A stretch of DNA of 64,000 nucleotides. It comes from Erythrobacter sp. EC-HK427 (GTDB lineage Bacteria; Pseudomonadota; Alphaproteobacteria; Sphingomonadales; Sphingomonadaceae). The stretch's first letter is position 1, and each line of letters begins with the position of its first letter. Shown here piece by piece: positions 51,732 through 59,752 of this stretch. The position numbers and the translations under genes are program-made. Below the pieces are notes generated by a model that was not told the origin of the DNA, did not search any database, and saw nothing but the letters and a program-made list of their open reading frames with translations. The stretch lies in NCBI RefSeq assembly GCF_902498745.1, contig NZ_LR701479.1, positions 252,292 through 316,291 on the forward strand, written 5' to 3'.

Positions 51732-52883
51732 TCAGTTGCGGGTGACGAGGCAATCCTGGCCAGCGCGTTGCAGGCTGGAACACGCCGCCTGCGCCTCGGC
51801 CTGTGTGGCAAAGCCGCCCGCCAGCAGACGCGTCACGCGGCCACTGGGGACGAGCAGCCGCTCGCGCCCGCGCAGCTCGGAACGCGAGGACAGGCGTTCC
51901 CACAGCCGTTCGGCATTGCCCTGCACGCCGAACGCGCCCAGCTGTACGCGCCACGGGCCGCTGGTGAGATCGCGCGCCGGAGCCGGTGTAGGTGAAGGAG
52001 TAGGAGCGGCGGCCACCGTAACGGGTGCCGGTGTAGGAGCCGGTGTCGGCGCGGGGCGCGTTGCCGGGCGGCTCGAATTGGCGAAGCTCGCCCCGGCCTG
52101 ACCCGGATCCTCGGTGCCCGTGGCTTGCCGTGCTTGGTTCACTGCATCCTGTGCGGCGGCAATCGAGGGCGAGACGGCGACGGTCGGGATCGGGCGCGGC
52201 ACTTGCGGGGTCGCGGCAGGGCGCGCGGGCGGCGCGCTGGTGGCGCGCGGCGGGCCGGCGGTGCCCAGATCGAAGGCGGCAAGCTCTGCCGAACGCGCCT
52301 GCACCGCCTCATCCTCCATCACCCGGGCGAGCGCGACGCCGCTTTGCCGCTGTTCGAGCGACATATACTGGTCCATCTCGGTAATCGCCGATTGCGCATT
52401 GGGAAGGCCCGCCGCCTGCGCCAGCGACAGCAGCGCATAGGCGCGCTCCCAGTCGCGCGGGACAAGGTCGCCGTTGAAATGCGCGATGCCGAGCAGATAG
52501 CGCGCGCGCGGATCGCCCCTTCGCGCCGCGGCCTGCACAAATGGCAACGCGGCCTCACGGCGGCCATCCTGGAACAGCATTAGGCCATAGGTATCGGCGG
52601 CCTGCACATGGCCTGCCTGTGCGGCGCGTTCATACAGGCCCTCCGCCCGCGCCATATCCATCGGCACGCCGCGCCCAAGACGATAGGCCTGCCCCAGATT
52701 GAACATCGCATCGGGATCGCCCGCAGCCGCAGGTCCCTGCCACTGCGACACGGCAGCAGCGTAGTCTCCGCGCGTCCACGCCTCGACGCCCGCTTCCACG
52801 CTCTGCGCGGCGGCGGGCAGCGATAGTCCGGCGGCGATGGCCAGCACGGCACTTGTCAACCAGCGTGATTTTGTCTGCGGCAT
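51732..52883 (-). CDS. Exported Sel1-repeat protein with C-terminal SPOR domain
   Basis: A 383-residue periplasmic protein. Signal peptide (MPQTKSRWLTSAVLAIAAGLSLPAAAQ), then three to four Sel1-like repeats (about 35-170, for example DAMFNLGQAYRLGRGVPMDMA and ARYLLGIAHFNGD). A Pro/Ala/Thr linker follows, and a SPOR domain (about 305-383, PWRVQLGAFGVQGNAERLWERL) that binds denuded peptidoglycan. SPOR proteins localise to the division septum. It is divergent from the ParA cluster, which ends with another SPOR protein. Confidence 0.9.
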   Translation of the reverse strand: MPQTKSRWLTSAVLAIAAGLSLPAAAQSVEAGVEAWTRGDYAAAVSQWQGPAAAGDPDAMFNLGQAYRLGRGVPMDMARAEGLYERAAQAGHVQAADTYGLMLFQDGRREAALPFVQAAARRGDPRARYLLGIAHFNGDLVPRDWERAYALLSLAQAAGLPNAQSAITEMDQYMSLEQRQSGVALARVMEDEAVQARSAELAAFDLGTAGPPRATSAPPARPAATPQVPRPIPTVAVSPSIAAAQDAVNQARQATGTEDPGQAGASFANSSRPATRPAPTPAPTPAPVTVAAAPTPSPTPAPARDLTSGPWRVQLGAFGVQGNAERLWERLSSRSELRGRERLLVPSGRVTRLLAGGFATQAEAQAACSSLQRAGQDCLVTRN

Positions 52884-53175
52884 TGGCGAAAATTCCTGCT
52901 CGTCTGAAACGCGTTTTCAACGCTGCTATAGTAAATGGCCCATTAGCAAAGCGTTTATGACCGCCACAATCGCCAATGCGCAAGCCGTAAGGCGCGCAAT
53001 ACAGGCGATTGTCGCGGGGGCAGCCACCGCCCGCATGGCCGCAGCCGCTGACAATTTTCCTTACAAACCGCCGTGCCAAATTAACCCAAAATAAACGGTA
53101 TCCTGCGAAATCCATGACGCAAGACCCGTCAGACCATCTCCGGTCGGGGTCAGTTGACTTCAAGGGGGAACAGCC
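52884..53175. other. Intergenic region between the Sel1/SPOR gene and the ParA cluster
   Basis: 292 bp between divergent genes, AT-richer toward the ParA side. It holds presumably two promoters. A TTAA-N7-TAAA sequence at 53081-53095 is one base from the CtrA consensus TTAA-N7-TTAA; alone it proves nothing. Confidence 0.5.
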
Positions 53176-53886
53176 TTGCGCGTTCTAGCTTTGGCATCGC
53201 AGAAGGGTGGTTCGGGTAAGACCACTCTCGCCGGACATCTGGCAGTGCAGGCACAACGTGCCGGCGCCGGCCCGGTCGTGCTTATCGATATCGACCCGCA
53301 GGGTTCGCTCGCCGATTGGTGGAACGAACGCGAAGCGGAATTTCCGGCCTTTGCGCAGACCACGGTCGCGCGCCTTGCCAATGATCTTGCGATCCTGCGC
53401 CAGCAGGGCTTCAAGCTCGCCGTCATCGACACGCCCCCCGCCATCACCATGGCGATCCAGAGCGTGATTTCGGTGGCCGAGCTGATGGTCGTGCCGACCC
53501 GTCCCAGCCCGCACGATCTGCGCGCTGTCGGCGCCACGGTTGATCTGTGCGAGCGTGCCGGCAAGCCGCTGATTTTCGTGGTCAACGCCGCTACCCCCAA
53601 GGCGAAGATCACGTCGGAAGCTGCTGTCGCGCTGTCGCAGCACGGCACCGTCGCCCCGATCACCGTTCACCACCGCACCGATTTTGCCGCCTCGATGATC
53701 GATGGCCGCACGGTGATGGAAGTCGATCCCGAAGGTCGCAGCGCGCAGGAAGTCACCGCGCTGTGGCATTATGTTGCGGATCGTCTGGAAAAGAACTTCC
53801 GCCGCACCGTTTTTGCCCCTCCGGGTGGCCGGATGGCGGTGGCTCCCACCCAGCAAGGCGGCTTCGGTCGCCGGGCGGCGCAGTAA
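53176..53886 (+). CDS. ParA family ATPase, orphan
   Basis: Deviant-Walker-A ATPase of 236 residues. Walker A is KGGSGKTT (residues 10-17), with DIDPQGSL and VIDTPPA following. The C-terminal part is short and ends in a Gly/Pro/Gln tail (APPGGRMAVAPTQQGGFG). The start is TTG at 53176 with AGGGGG upstream. It is not beside parB or an origin. Its partners are a small RHH-like protein (TAATG overlap) and a TPR/SPOR lipoprotein, so it may position an envelope complex instead of segregating DNA. Confidence 0.9.
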   Translation: MRVLALASQKGGSGKTTLAGHLAVQAQRAGAGPVVLIDIDPQGSLADWWNEREAEFPAFAQTTVARLANDLAILRQQGFKLAVIDTPPAITMAIQSVISVAELMVVPTRPSPHDLRAVGATVDLCERAGKPLIFVVNAATPKAKITSEAAVALSQHGTVAPITVHHRTDFAASMIDGRTVMEVDPEGRSAQEVTALWHYVADRLEKNFRRTVFAPPGGRMAVAPTQQGGFGRRAAQ

Positions 53887-54350
53887 TGAGCAGCGCGGCG
53901 ATGCCCGAAGAAAGCCGCTTCGCATCGCTCGGCCCGATGCTGCTGGCCCGCAAGGGTACGGCCAAGCCCGCCATGCGCGCGCAGCTGGGCACCGATTCGC
54001 GGATGGCCCAGCTCAGCGACGATTTTGACGAGCTGGCGAGCAGCCAGGATGCGCTCGGTTGGAACGATATGGGCGATGACGCACCGACTTCGGTCGTTTC
54101 GCTGCCCCTCGCCCACAAGCGCGCGCCGATTACGCCTTCGCAGATGCCGCAAACGGCCACTGTCAAGGGCAAGCGCGCCGCGTTTACCCTGCGGCTGGAT
54201 GCCGAACGCCATCTGAAGTTGCGGTTGGCGAGCACGATGCATGATTGCAGCGCGCAAACGCTCGTTACCCAGGCGCTTGATGCGTTCCTGGCCCAATATC
54301 CTGAACTCGATACCCTTGCCGCGCAAATGCGGCGCACACACAAGTCTTGA
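53886..54350 (+). CDS. Small ribbon-helix-helix-like protein downstream of ParA
   Basis: A 154-residue protein from ATG 53886, which shares one base with the ParA stop (TAATG). The N-terminal two thirds are low in predicted structure (Ser/Ala/Asp-rich). The C-terminal 50 residues read KRAAFTLRLDAERHLKLRLA then HDCSAQTLVTQALDAFLAQ, a beta-helix-helix arrangement like RHH DNA-binding proteins. It may be the ParA adaptor (ParB/MipZ-partner-like), inferred only from position. Confidence 0.62.
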   Translation: MSSAAMPEESRFASLGPMLLARKGTAKPAMRAQLGTDSRMAQLSDDFDELASSQDALGWNDMGDDAPTSVVSLPLAHKRAPITPSQMPQTATVKGKRAAFTLRLDAERHLKLRLASTMHDCSAQTLVTQALDAFLAQYPELDTLAAQMRRTHKS

Positions 54351-54367
54351 AGAAGAGGACTGACGCG

Positions 54368-55867
54368 ATGGATACGTTGCAGAAGCGCAATCCGATGATC
54401 GGCCTTGGTGTCACCACGGCGATGGCCGCAGTGATGCTGAGCGGCTGTGCGACCAATCCCGGCCCGCAAGCAAGCGTTGCCGCTGCCGATGCGCAGCTGG
54501 CGATTGCCAATGGGCAGCACGCTTCCGCTGTCCAGTCGGCCGAAGCCGCCGTTGCCGCTGATCCGCGCAATTCCGAATATCGCATGACTTTGGGCAATGC
54601 CTATCTCGAAGCAGGCCGCTTCGCAGCCGCATCGACCAGCTTTGAAGACGCCATGGCGCTGGGGGAACGCAGCCCGCGTGCCGCGCTCAGCCTTGCGCTT
54701 TCGCTGACGGGTCAGGCCCGCTACGCCGAAGCCTCCTCGCTGCTGAATGACTGGCAGGGCGAAATCGCCGCTTCCGACCTTGGTCTTGCCTATGCGCTGG
54801 CCGGACAGCCCGAACGCGGCATCCACGTGCTGACTAACGCCATTCGTGGCGGGGACAACACGGTGAAAACCCGCCAGAACCTGGCCTATGCCTACGCCGT
54901 TGCCGGTCGCTGGCGCGAGTCGCGCATGATGGTGGCGCAAGATGTGCCCGCGCACGAAGTCGGCACCCGCATGGCCGAATGGGCGCAGATGACCCATGCC
55001 GAAGCGTATAATGCCCGCGTTGCCGGTCTGCTGGGCGTGCCCGCCAATGTCCGCGACGGCGGCCAGCCGGTGCATCTGGCATTGGTAAACTCGCCGAGCG
55101 CCGAGCATCTGGCTGCCGAAGCCACCGCTCCGGCACCGGCCATGGCGATGGCTCCGGGTGAGCGGATGAGCGTTCCTGCGACTGGCGGCGAATTGCCGCC
55201 GGTCGGTGCACCTGCGCCGCGTTACGATGTTCCGCGCAGCCCCGCGCCCACCAGCTTTGCGGAGGCCTTTGTCAACGAAGCCCCGCGCGCCGCGCCCGCC
55301 CCGGCGCTGCCCGAAGTGGCTCCGGCCATTCCGGCGGTTGCCGCACAAGCGCCCGCGCTCGCACCGCTTGATCGGCCTGCTACCGCTGCCGCTCCGGTTG
55401 CGCCTGTTACCGTCGCTGCCGCTCCGGCCCGTTCCGCTCCCGTCGCTGCGGCTCCGGCGGCAACGCCTGCGCGTGCCGCTGCTGCGCCAGCTCCGCGCGG
55501 TTCGGCCAACGCGGTGACGCCTCCGATTGCCCGCCCGGCGATTGCTACCGCGCCGGCCAATGCCAGCGGCAACGCAACGCACTTCGTCCAGCTCGGCAGC
55601 TTTGCCAGCGAAGCGGGGGCCGAGCGCGCCTGGGGCATTTATGTCAGCCGTTATCCCGAACTCGCCGAGCGCGAGATGGTCATCACGCAGGCTGTGGTGA
55701 ACGGCCGCAATTACTGGCGCGTGTCGGCTGGCGGTTTCGACCGCAATGGCAGCCGCGCGATGTGTGGCCGGGTCAATACTTCGAACGGCGACGGCTGCAT
55801 CAGCTGGGCCGCATCGAGCCCGTTGCCCGGTGCCGTGGACACCGGCGTACGGATGGCCCGCCGCTAA
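54368..55867 (+). CDS. TPR and SPOR domain lipoprotein
   Basis: A 499-residue envelope protein from ATG 54368. The signal peptide ends in lipobox LSGC (Cys27). TPR-like repeats span about residues 40-200 (AANGQHASAVQSAEAAV and NSEYRMTLGNAYLEAGRF). A long Pro/Ala linker (about 250-400) follows, then a C-terminal SPOR domain (about 405-485, THFVQLGSFASEAGAERAWGIY). The last part contains paired Cys (MCGRVN and GCISWA). It follows the ParA/RHH pair by 17 bp and ends at a strong terminator. Confidence 0.9.
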   Translation: MDTLQKRNPMIGLGVTTAMAAVMLSGCATNPGPQASVAAADAQLAIANGQHASAVQSAEAAVAADPRNSEYRMTLGNAYLEAGRFAAASTSFEDAMALGERSPRAALSLALSLTGQARYAEASSLLNDWQGEIAASDLGLAYALAGQPERGIHVLTNAIRGGDNTVKTRQNLAYAYAVAGRWRESRMMVAQDVPAHEVGTRMAEWAQMTHAEAYNARVAGLLGVPANVRDGGQPVHLALVNSPSAEHLAAEATAPAPAMAMAPGERMSVPATGGELPPVGAPAPRYDVPRSPAPTSFAEAFVNEAPRAAPAPALPEVAPAIPAVAAQAPALAPLDRPATAAAPVAPVTVAAAPARSAPVAAAPAATPARAAAAPAPRGSANAVTPPIARPAIATAPANASGNATHFVQLGSFASEAGAERAWGIYVSRYPELAEREMVITQAVVNGRNYWRVSAGGFDRNGSRAMCGRVNTSNGDGCISWAASSPLPGAVDTGVRMARR

Positions 55868-55922
55868 GCCTCACCGCTCTGAACCCCCGTCTCCTGTTGT
55901 TGACGCACAAGAGACAAACAGG

Positions 55923-55953
55923 AAACCCCGCCCTCCCCCGGGCGGGGTTTTTT
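55923..55953 (+). terminator. Strong terminator after the TPR/SPOR gene
   Basis: AAACCCCGCCC pairs with GGGCGGGGTTT around TCCCCC and is followed by TTTTTT. It closes the ParA-RHH-SPOR operon. Confidence 0.9.
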
Positions 55954-55970
55954 GTTTTCCGGCAGGCTTT

Positions 55971-55993
55971 AGGCAATAGGCAATAGGCAATAG
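55971..55993. repeat. Heptamer array AGGCAAT x3
   Basis: Three exact 7-bp units plus AG. The reverse complement ATTGCCT is the unit seen after rpoH and at 56122-56161, here in the opposite orientation. Confidence 0.82.
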
Positions 55994-56002
55994 AATTTGG
56001 CT

Positions 56003-56115
56003 GAACCCACTTGTCCTGAGCTTGTCGAAGGACTGTTTCTCCTTCTGGAATGCGCCAAGCTGCAAAGAAAAGTGCAATCCTTCGACAGGCTCAGGATGAT
56101 CGGGTCGTGGGTTGT
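56003..56115 (+). repeat. Family B palindromic element, short form, copy 2
   Basis: Left arm TTGTCCTGAGCTTGTCGAAG (56011 onward), right arm ATCCTTCGACAGGCTCAGGA, outer AACCCAC/GTGGGTT arms, and a spacer sharing CCTTCTGG and TGCGC with the copy at 34040. The whole 55868-56183 gap holds the terminator, two heptamer arrays and this element, and no gene. Confidence 0.88.
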
Positions 56116-56121
56116 CCCTTG

Positions 56122-56161
56122 TGCCTAATGCCTAGTGCCTAGTGCCTATTGCCGAGTGCCT
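56122..56161. repeat. Heptamer array TGCCTAN, five to six units
   Basis: Units TGCCTAA, TGCCTAG, TGCCTAG, TGCCTAT, TGCCGAG and TGCCT in tandem, opposite in orientation to the 55971 array. Together the two arrays bracket the family B copy. Confidence 0.82.
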
Positions 56162-56183
56162 CAAAGCCGAAAACCCCCATCGC

Positions 56184-56588
56184 TCACCAAGAGCTGAGGC
56201 GTTGCTCGATCTCGTCGCGGCGCGTTGCGATAGCTTCACGCACAGGCGGTAGCGCGCGGAACCCGTGGTCTGCGAAAGCGCGGACATAGCACTGCTGGGC
56301 TGTAGAAACGACGTTGCTTGGGTCTCCACTAACGCGTTGCATCATCTCATCATGCTCTAACTCAACACGATCACGATTGTCCTTGCCGAACCAGTATCTG
56401 ACCGCTTCGAATACTTCGACATCTTCATCGGTAAAATGGGAGTTTTCCGGATTACTTAGAACCAAGTGCATCGCAAATGCGCAATGGTAATCATCGCTGC
56501 TGTCCAGTGGGCCCGAATTGCAACCGGCAAGAAGAACCAAAGGCCCCAAAGCGCACGATTTCGTCACAAATTTAGCGGACCTAAACAT
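56184..56588 (-). CDS. Small lipoprotein of unknown function
   Basis: A 134-residue product with a signal peptide ending in lipobox LLAGC (Cys23). The mature part is polar and largely helical in composition (ATRRDEIEQRLSSW at the end) with two further Cys (YHCAFA and QQCYVRA). No family is recognised. Base composition is lower in GC than flanking genes, like the gene at 38467-39261. It lies beside the composite repeat at 55971-56161, suggesting an acquired segment. Confidence 0.65.
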   Translation of the reverse strand: MFRSAKFVTKSCALGPLVLLAGCNSGPLDSSDDYHCAFAMHLVLSNPENSHFTDEDVEVFEAVRYWFGKDNRDRVELEHDEMMQRVSGDPSNVVSTAQQCYVRAFADHGFRALPPVREAIATRRDEIEQRLSSW

Positions 56589-56625
56589 GGCGTCGGCATA
56601 CCCCCAAACCTTTGAGACTTTGTGA

Positions 56626-57387
56626 CTAAAGCCTAAACCCGCCGTCGCTTACCAGCGTTGATCCGGTAATCCCGATCGCGTGGTCAGAGAGCAGGAACAG
56701 AATTTGTCCGGCGATCTCTTCCGGCGTTGCAAAGCGCCCCATGGGGGTTGCCTGTGCCGCCATCGCCGCCAGCGCCCCGGCACGGTCGCCCTGGTGCTTG
56801 GCGACCAGGTCTTCGAAAAAGGGCGCGCCGTCCCAGATCGCGGTATCGACGCCGCCCGGCGCTATCGCGTTCACCCGCACGCCATGCGGCGCGGCTTCCT
56901 TGGCGGCCACTTTGGCGAGTTGGATCACTGCCGCTTTGGACGAGGCATAGGCGGCTATGGTCTTTTCCGGCTTCACGCCCGTCACCGAAGCGGTCAGCAC
57001 AATCGCGCTGCCTCGCTCCGCCATCCGCATGGCGGTGCGCAGCGACAGAAACGCGCCGTCGAGATTGACCGCCATGATCTTGCGCCAGTTGTCGAAACTA
57101 TGCTGGATCACCGGCGCCGCATCGCCCGCAATCCCGGCATTGAGCACCGAGACATGGATGGTCTCGCCTTTTGCCTCAATGGCATCCCACAGCGCCTCGT
57201 CCGCAACGCTGCCCGCGTGGATTTGCGTCTCGCAATCCAGCTCCATCGCTTCCAGCACGTCGCCCTGCACATCGACGAGGATCAGCCTGGCCGCGCCGCG
57301 CTCTGCCAAAGCCCGCGCGCAGGCCGCGCCAATGCCCGATGCGGCGCCGGTAACCAGCGCGGTTTTGCCGCTGAAATCTTTAGACAA
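56626..57387 (-). CDS. Short-chain dehydrogenase/reductase
   Basis: NAD(P)-dependent oxidoreductase of 253 residues. The start is TTG at 57387 with GGGAGG eight nt upstream, preferred over the longer frame. The cofactor motif TGAASGIG (about residues 12-19), the NAG motif, Ser in LTASVTG and the catalytic YASSK give a classical SDR. Asp in LVDVQGD after beta-2 favours NAD. Its start overlaps the end of the dihydroorotase-like gene by 8 nt. The substrate is unknown; a link to pyrimidine synthesis is only positional. Confidence 0.92.
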   Translation of the reverse strand: MSKDFSGKTALVTGAASGIGAACARALAERGAARLILVDVQGDVLEAMELDCETQIHAGSVADEALWDAIEAKGETIHVSVLNAGIAGDAAPVIQHSFDNWRKIMAVNLDGAFLSLRTAMRMAERGSAIVLTASVTGVKPEKTIAAYASSKAAVIQLAKVAAKEAAPHGVRVNAIAPGGVDTAIWDGAPFFEDLVAKHQGDRAGALAAMAAQATPMGRFATPEEIAGQILFLLSDHAIGITGSTLVSDGGFRL

Positions 57388-58615
57388 TGCGTTTTCCTCC
57401 CTTGAACAGCGCGGTGGTACGGCCCTGCACGGGTTGTCGGTCAAACGGGGTATTGCCCGCCAGCGCCGCCATTTTCCGCCGGTCGACAATCCACGGCGCT
57501 TCGGTGTCGATAATCGCCAGATCAGCTTCCCTGCCCGCTGCCAGTTCGCCAGCCTCTACGCCCAGCAGGCGGGCGGGATTGCGGGCGAGCAGATCGAACG
57601 CGCGGGGCAGATCGATCACCCCGTCGCGCACCAGTGTCAGCGTGAGGGGCAGCAGCGTTTCCGCACCCGCCATTCCGGGAGCGGCATCGGCAAAGGGCAG
57701 ACGCTTGTCCTCCGGCCCGCGCGGATCGTGGCCGCTGGAAATGACATCAATCGTGCCATCGCCAATCGCCTCAACCACCGCCTGCCGGTCATCCTCGCTG
57801 CGCAAGGGCGGCGAGAGGCGGGCAAAGGTGCGGTAATCGCCCAGCGCGAGATCGGAGAGCATGAAATGCGCAGGCGTTACGCCAGCAGTGATGTTCACAC
57901 CGCGCGATTTGGCCGCCCGCACCAGCGCAAGGCCGGCGCTTGTGGTGACTTGCCGGAAATGCACCCGCGCCCCGCTCATTTCGGCGAGCGCAATATCGCG
58001 CGCCAGCGCCAGCGCCTCGGCTTCCGCAGGCGCGCTCGGCAGGCCGAGGCGGGTGGCCATTTCACCCGCCGTTGCCGCGGCATTGCCCGCCAGCGCGGCA
58101 TCCTCGGCATGGGTGATGGCCACCAGATCGAGCATCGCGGCATATTGCAGCAGCCGCAGCATCACCCCGCTATCGCCGATCCACTGCCGCCCGGTCGCCA
58201 CTGCCTTCGCGCCCGCTTCCTGCATCAGCGCCAGCTCGGCCAATTGCCCGCCCGCCAGCCCGGCGGTGGCGGCGGCGAGCGGGTGCACCCACAGATCGGG
58301 CTTGCCGCTATAGGCCGCAAACCGGATGCGCGCGGGATGGTCGAGCGGCGGCGACTGGTCGGGCATCAGTGCAGCGCGGGTAATCCCGCCGAAATGGAAC
58401 GCCGGACTGTCAACCGCGAACACGCCGAGATCGACCAGCCCCGGCGCGAGCAATTTGCCCTTGGCATCCACCACCACGTCACCGTCCAGCGGACCGGCTT
58501 CGCCAACAGCAGCAATCCGCCCGCCCTCGCAACGCAGAGCGCCTCCGGTCACGCCTGCAGGAGTAACGATGCGGGCATTGGTGATGGCCAGACCAGCCGT
58601 TTCGCTCACAGCCAT
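57380..58615 (-). CDS. Dihydroorotase-like protein, probably catalytically inactive (PyrC'/PyrX type)
   Basis: A 411-residue amidohydrolase-fold protein from ATG 58615 ([13 protein letters not shown]). It aligns with dihydroorotases over its length, but the zinc-binding HxH after the LAPGLVDL motif is replaced by GVF. The TPHH segment reads TPAH, and the IATDHAPH-like segment reads [15 protein letters not shown] is kept. In Pseudomonas such inactive PyrC' subunits assemble with aspartate carbamoyltransferase, and the overlap with pyrB (10 nt) supports that role here. An active dihydroorotase should exist elsewhere. Confidence 0.85.
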   Translation of the reverse strand: MAVSETAGLAITNARIVTPAGVTGGALRCEGGRIAAVGEAGPLDGDVVVDAKGKLLAPGLVDLGVFAVDSPAFHFGGITRAALMPDQSPPLDHPARIRFAAYSGKPDLWVHPLAAATAGLAGGQLAELALMQEAGAKAVATGRQWIGDSGVMLRLLQYAAMLDLVAITHAEDAALAGNAAATAGEMATRLGLPSAPAEAEALALARDIALAEMSGARVHFRQVTTSAGLALVRAAKSRGVNITAGVTPAHFMLSDLALGDYRTFARLSPPLRSEDDRQAVVEAIGDGTIDVISSGHDPRGPEDKRLPFADAAPGMAGAETLLPLTLTLVRDGVIDLPRAFDLLARNPARLLGVEAGELAAGREADLAIIDTEAPWIVDRRKMAALAGNTPFDRQPVQGRTTALFKGGKRIV

Positions 58616-59637
58616 TCGCCGTCTCCCCACCCCGCAACCCCGCGCGCCTTGCGGGTGAGCACGTCAAGGCAGGCCATGCGCATCGCGACACCCATTTCCA
58701 CCTGCCCGGTGATGATCGAACGGCCCGGCATATCCGCCACATCGCTATCGATCTCGATCCCGCGATTCATCGGGCCGGGATGCATCACAACCGCATCGGG
58801 CGCGGCCAGTGCCAGCCGATCCTGCGTCAAACCATAAAGGTGCCGATACTCGCGCGGGCTCGGAATAAACTGGCCATCCATGCGCTCGTTCTGCAACCGC
58901 AGCATCATCACCACATCCGCGCCCGCCAAAGCGGCGTTGAATCGATTATGCACCTCTGCAACCATCGTTTCCACGCCTTGCGGGATCAGCGCAGGCGGTG
59001 CGCAGAGCCGGACGGTCGCCCCCATCGCCTGCAGGCAGAGGATGTTCGAACGCGCCACACGGCTATGTAGAATATCGCCGCAAATGGTCACGGTCAGGCC
59101 GGTAAAATCCTCCGCCACGTGCCCTTTCGCCCGCAGCGCATGGCGCAGCGCCAGCGCATCGAGCAGGGCCTGTGTCGGGTGTTCGTGCTGCCCGTCTCCG
59201 GCGTTCAAAACCGGGCAATCGACCTTGTCCGCAATAAGCTGCGTCGCCCCGCTGGAACCGTGCCGGATCACAATCGCATCGGCCCGCATCGCGTTCAGCG
59301 TCACCGCCGTATCGATCAGCGTTTCACCTTTTTTTACAGAGGATTGCGCGGCGTGCATATTCACCACATCAGCGCCCAGCCGCTTGCCCGCGATCTCGAA
59401 ACTGAGCAGCGTGCGCGTCGAATTTTCGAAGAAGGCGTTGATGATGGTCAGCCCCGCCAGCGTCTCCGCGTGCTTGGCCGCCTGCCGGTTGAAGGCGACA
59501 TACTGCTCGGCCTCGGCCAGCAGATAGAGGATTTCGTGCCGTTCCAGACTGCCGATGGCGATCAGGTCACGATGCGGAAAAGCGCGCCTGCCCGCCGGAA
59601 AGCGGGAGGATGCGGGGGAAGGTGTCGCCGAAGTCAT
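58606..59637 (-). CDS. pyrB: Aspartate carbamoyltransferase catalytic subunit
   Basis: First committed step of pyrimidine synthesis. The 343-residue protein from ATG 59637 has the carbamoyl-phosphate site [13 protein letters not shown], the [10 protein letters not shown] motif and HPGPMNRG. An N-terminal extension of about 25 residues ([14 protein letters not shown]) precedes the domain. The longer frame to 60066 overlaps sppA and is rejected. It is followed by an inactive dihydroorotase-like gene, the class B ATCase arrangement. Confidence 0.96.
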   Translation of the reverse strand: MTSATPSPASSRFPAGRRAFPHRDLIAIGSLERHEILYLLAEAEQYVAFNRQAAKHAETLAGLTIINAFFENSTRTLLSFEIAGKRLGADVVNMHAAQSSVKKGETLIDTAVTLNAMRADAIVIRHGSSGATQLIADKVDCPVLNAGDGQHEHPTQALLDALALRHALRAKGHVAEDFTGLTVTICGDILHSRVARSNILCLQAMGATVRLCAPPALIPQGVETMVAEVHNRFNAALAGADVVMMLRLQNERMDGQFIPSPREYRHLYGLTQDRLALAAPDAVVMHPGPMNRGIEIDSDVADMPGRSIITGQVEMGVAMRMACLDVLTRKARGVAGWGDGEWL

Positions 59638-59752
59638 TAAAGCCAAGCCGTTAGTCGAGACCGGTGCGCTTCTCAAGCGGTTAGTGCTGGCGTTTGCGCC
59701 AAGCCGCCCTAAGTGTGGCGGAGCATCTCTGGTTTGAACGGAAATTGGCTTT

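Noticed and set aside
53081-53095. CtrA site TTAA-N7-TAAA upstream of the ParA gene
   Set aside because: It has one mismatch in eight informative bases, in AT-rich DNA where such matches occur by chance.
55971-56161. CRISPR array
   Set aside because: The repeat units are 7 bp and contiguous with no spacers, and no cas genes are present.
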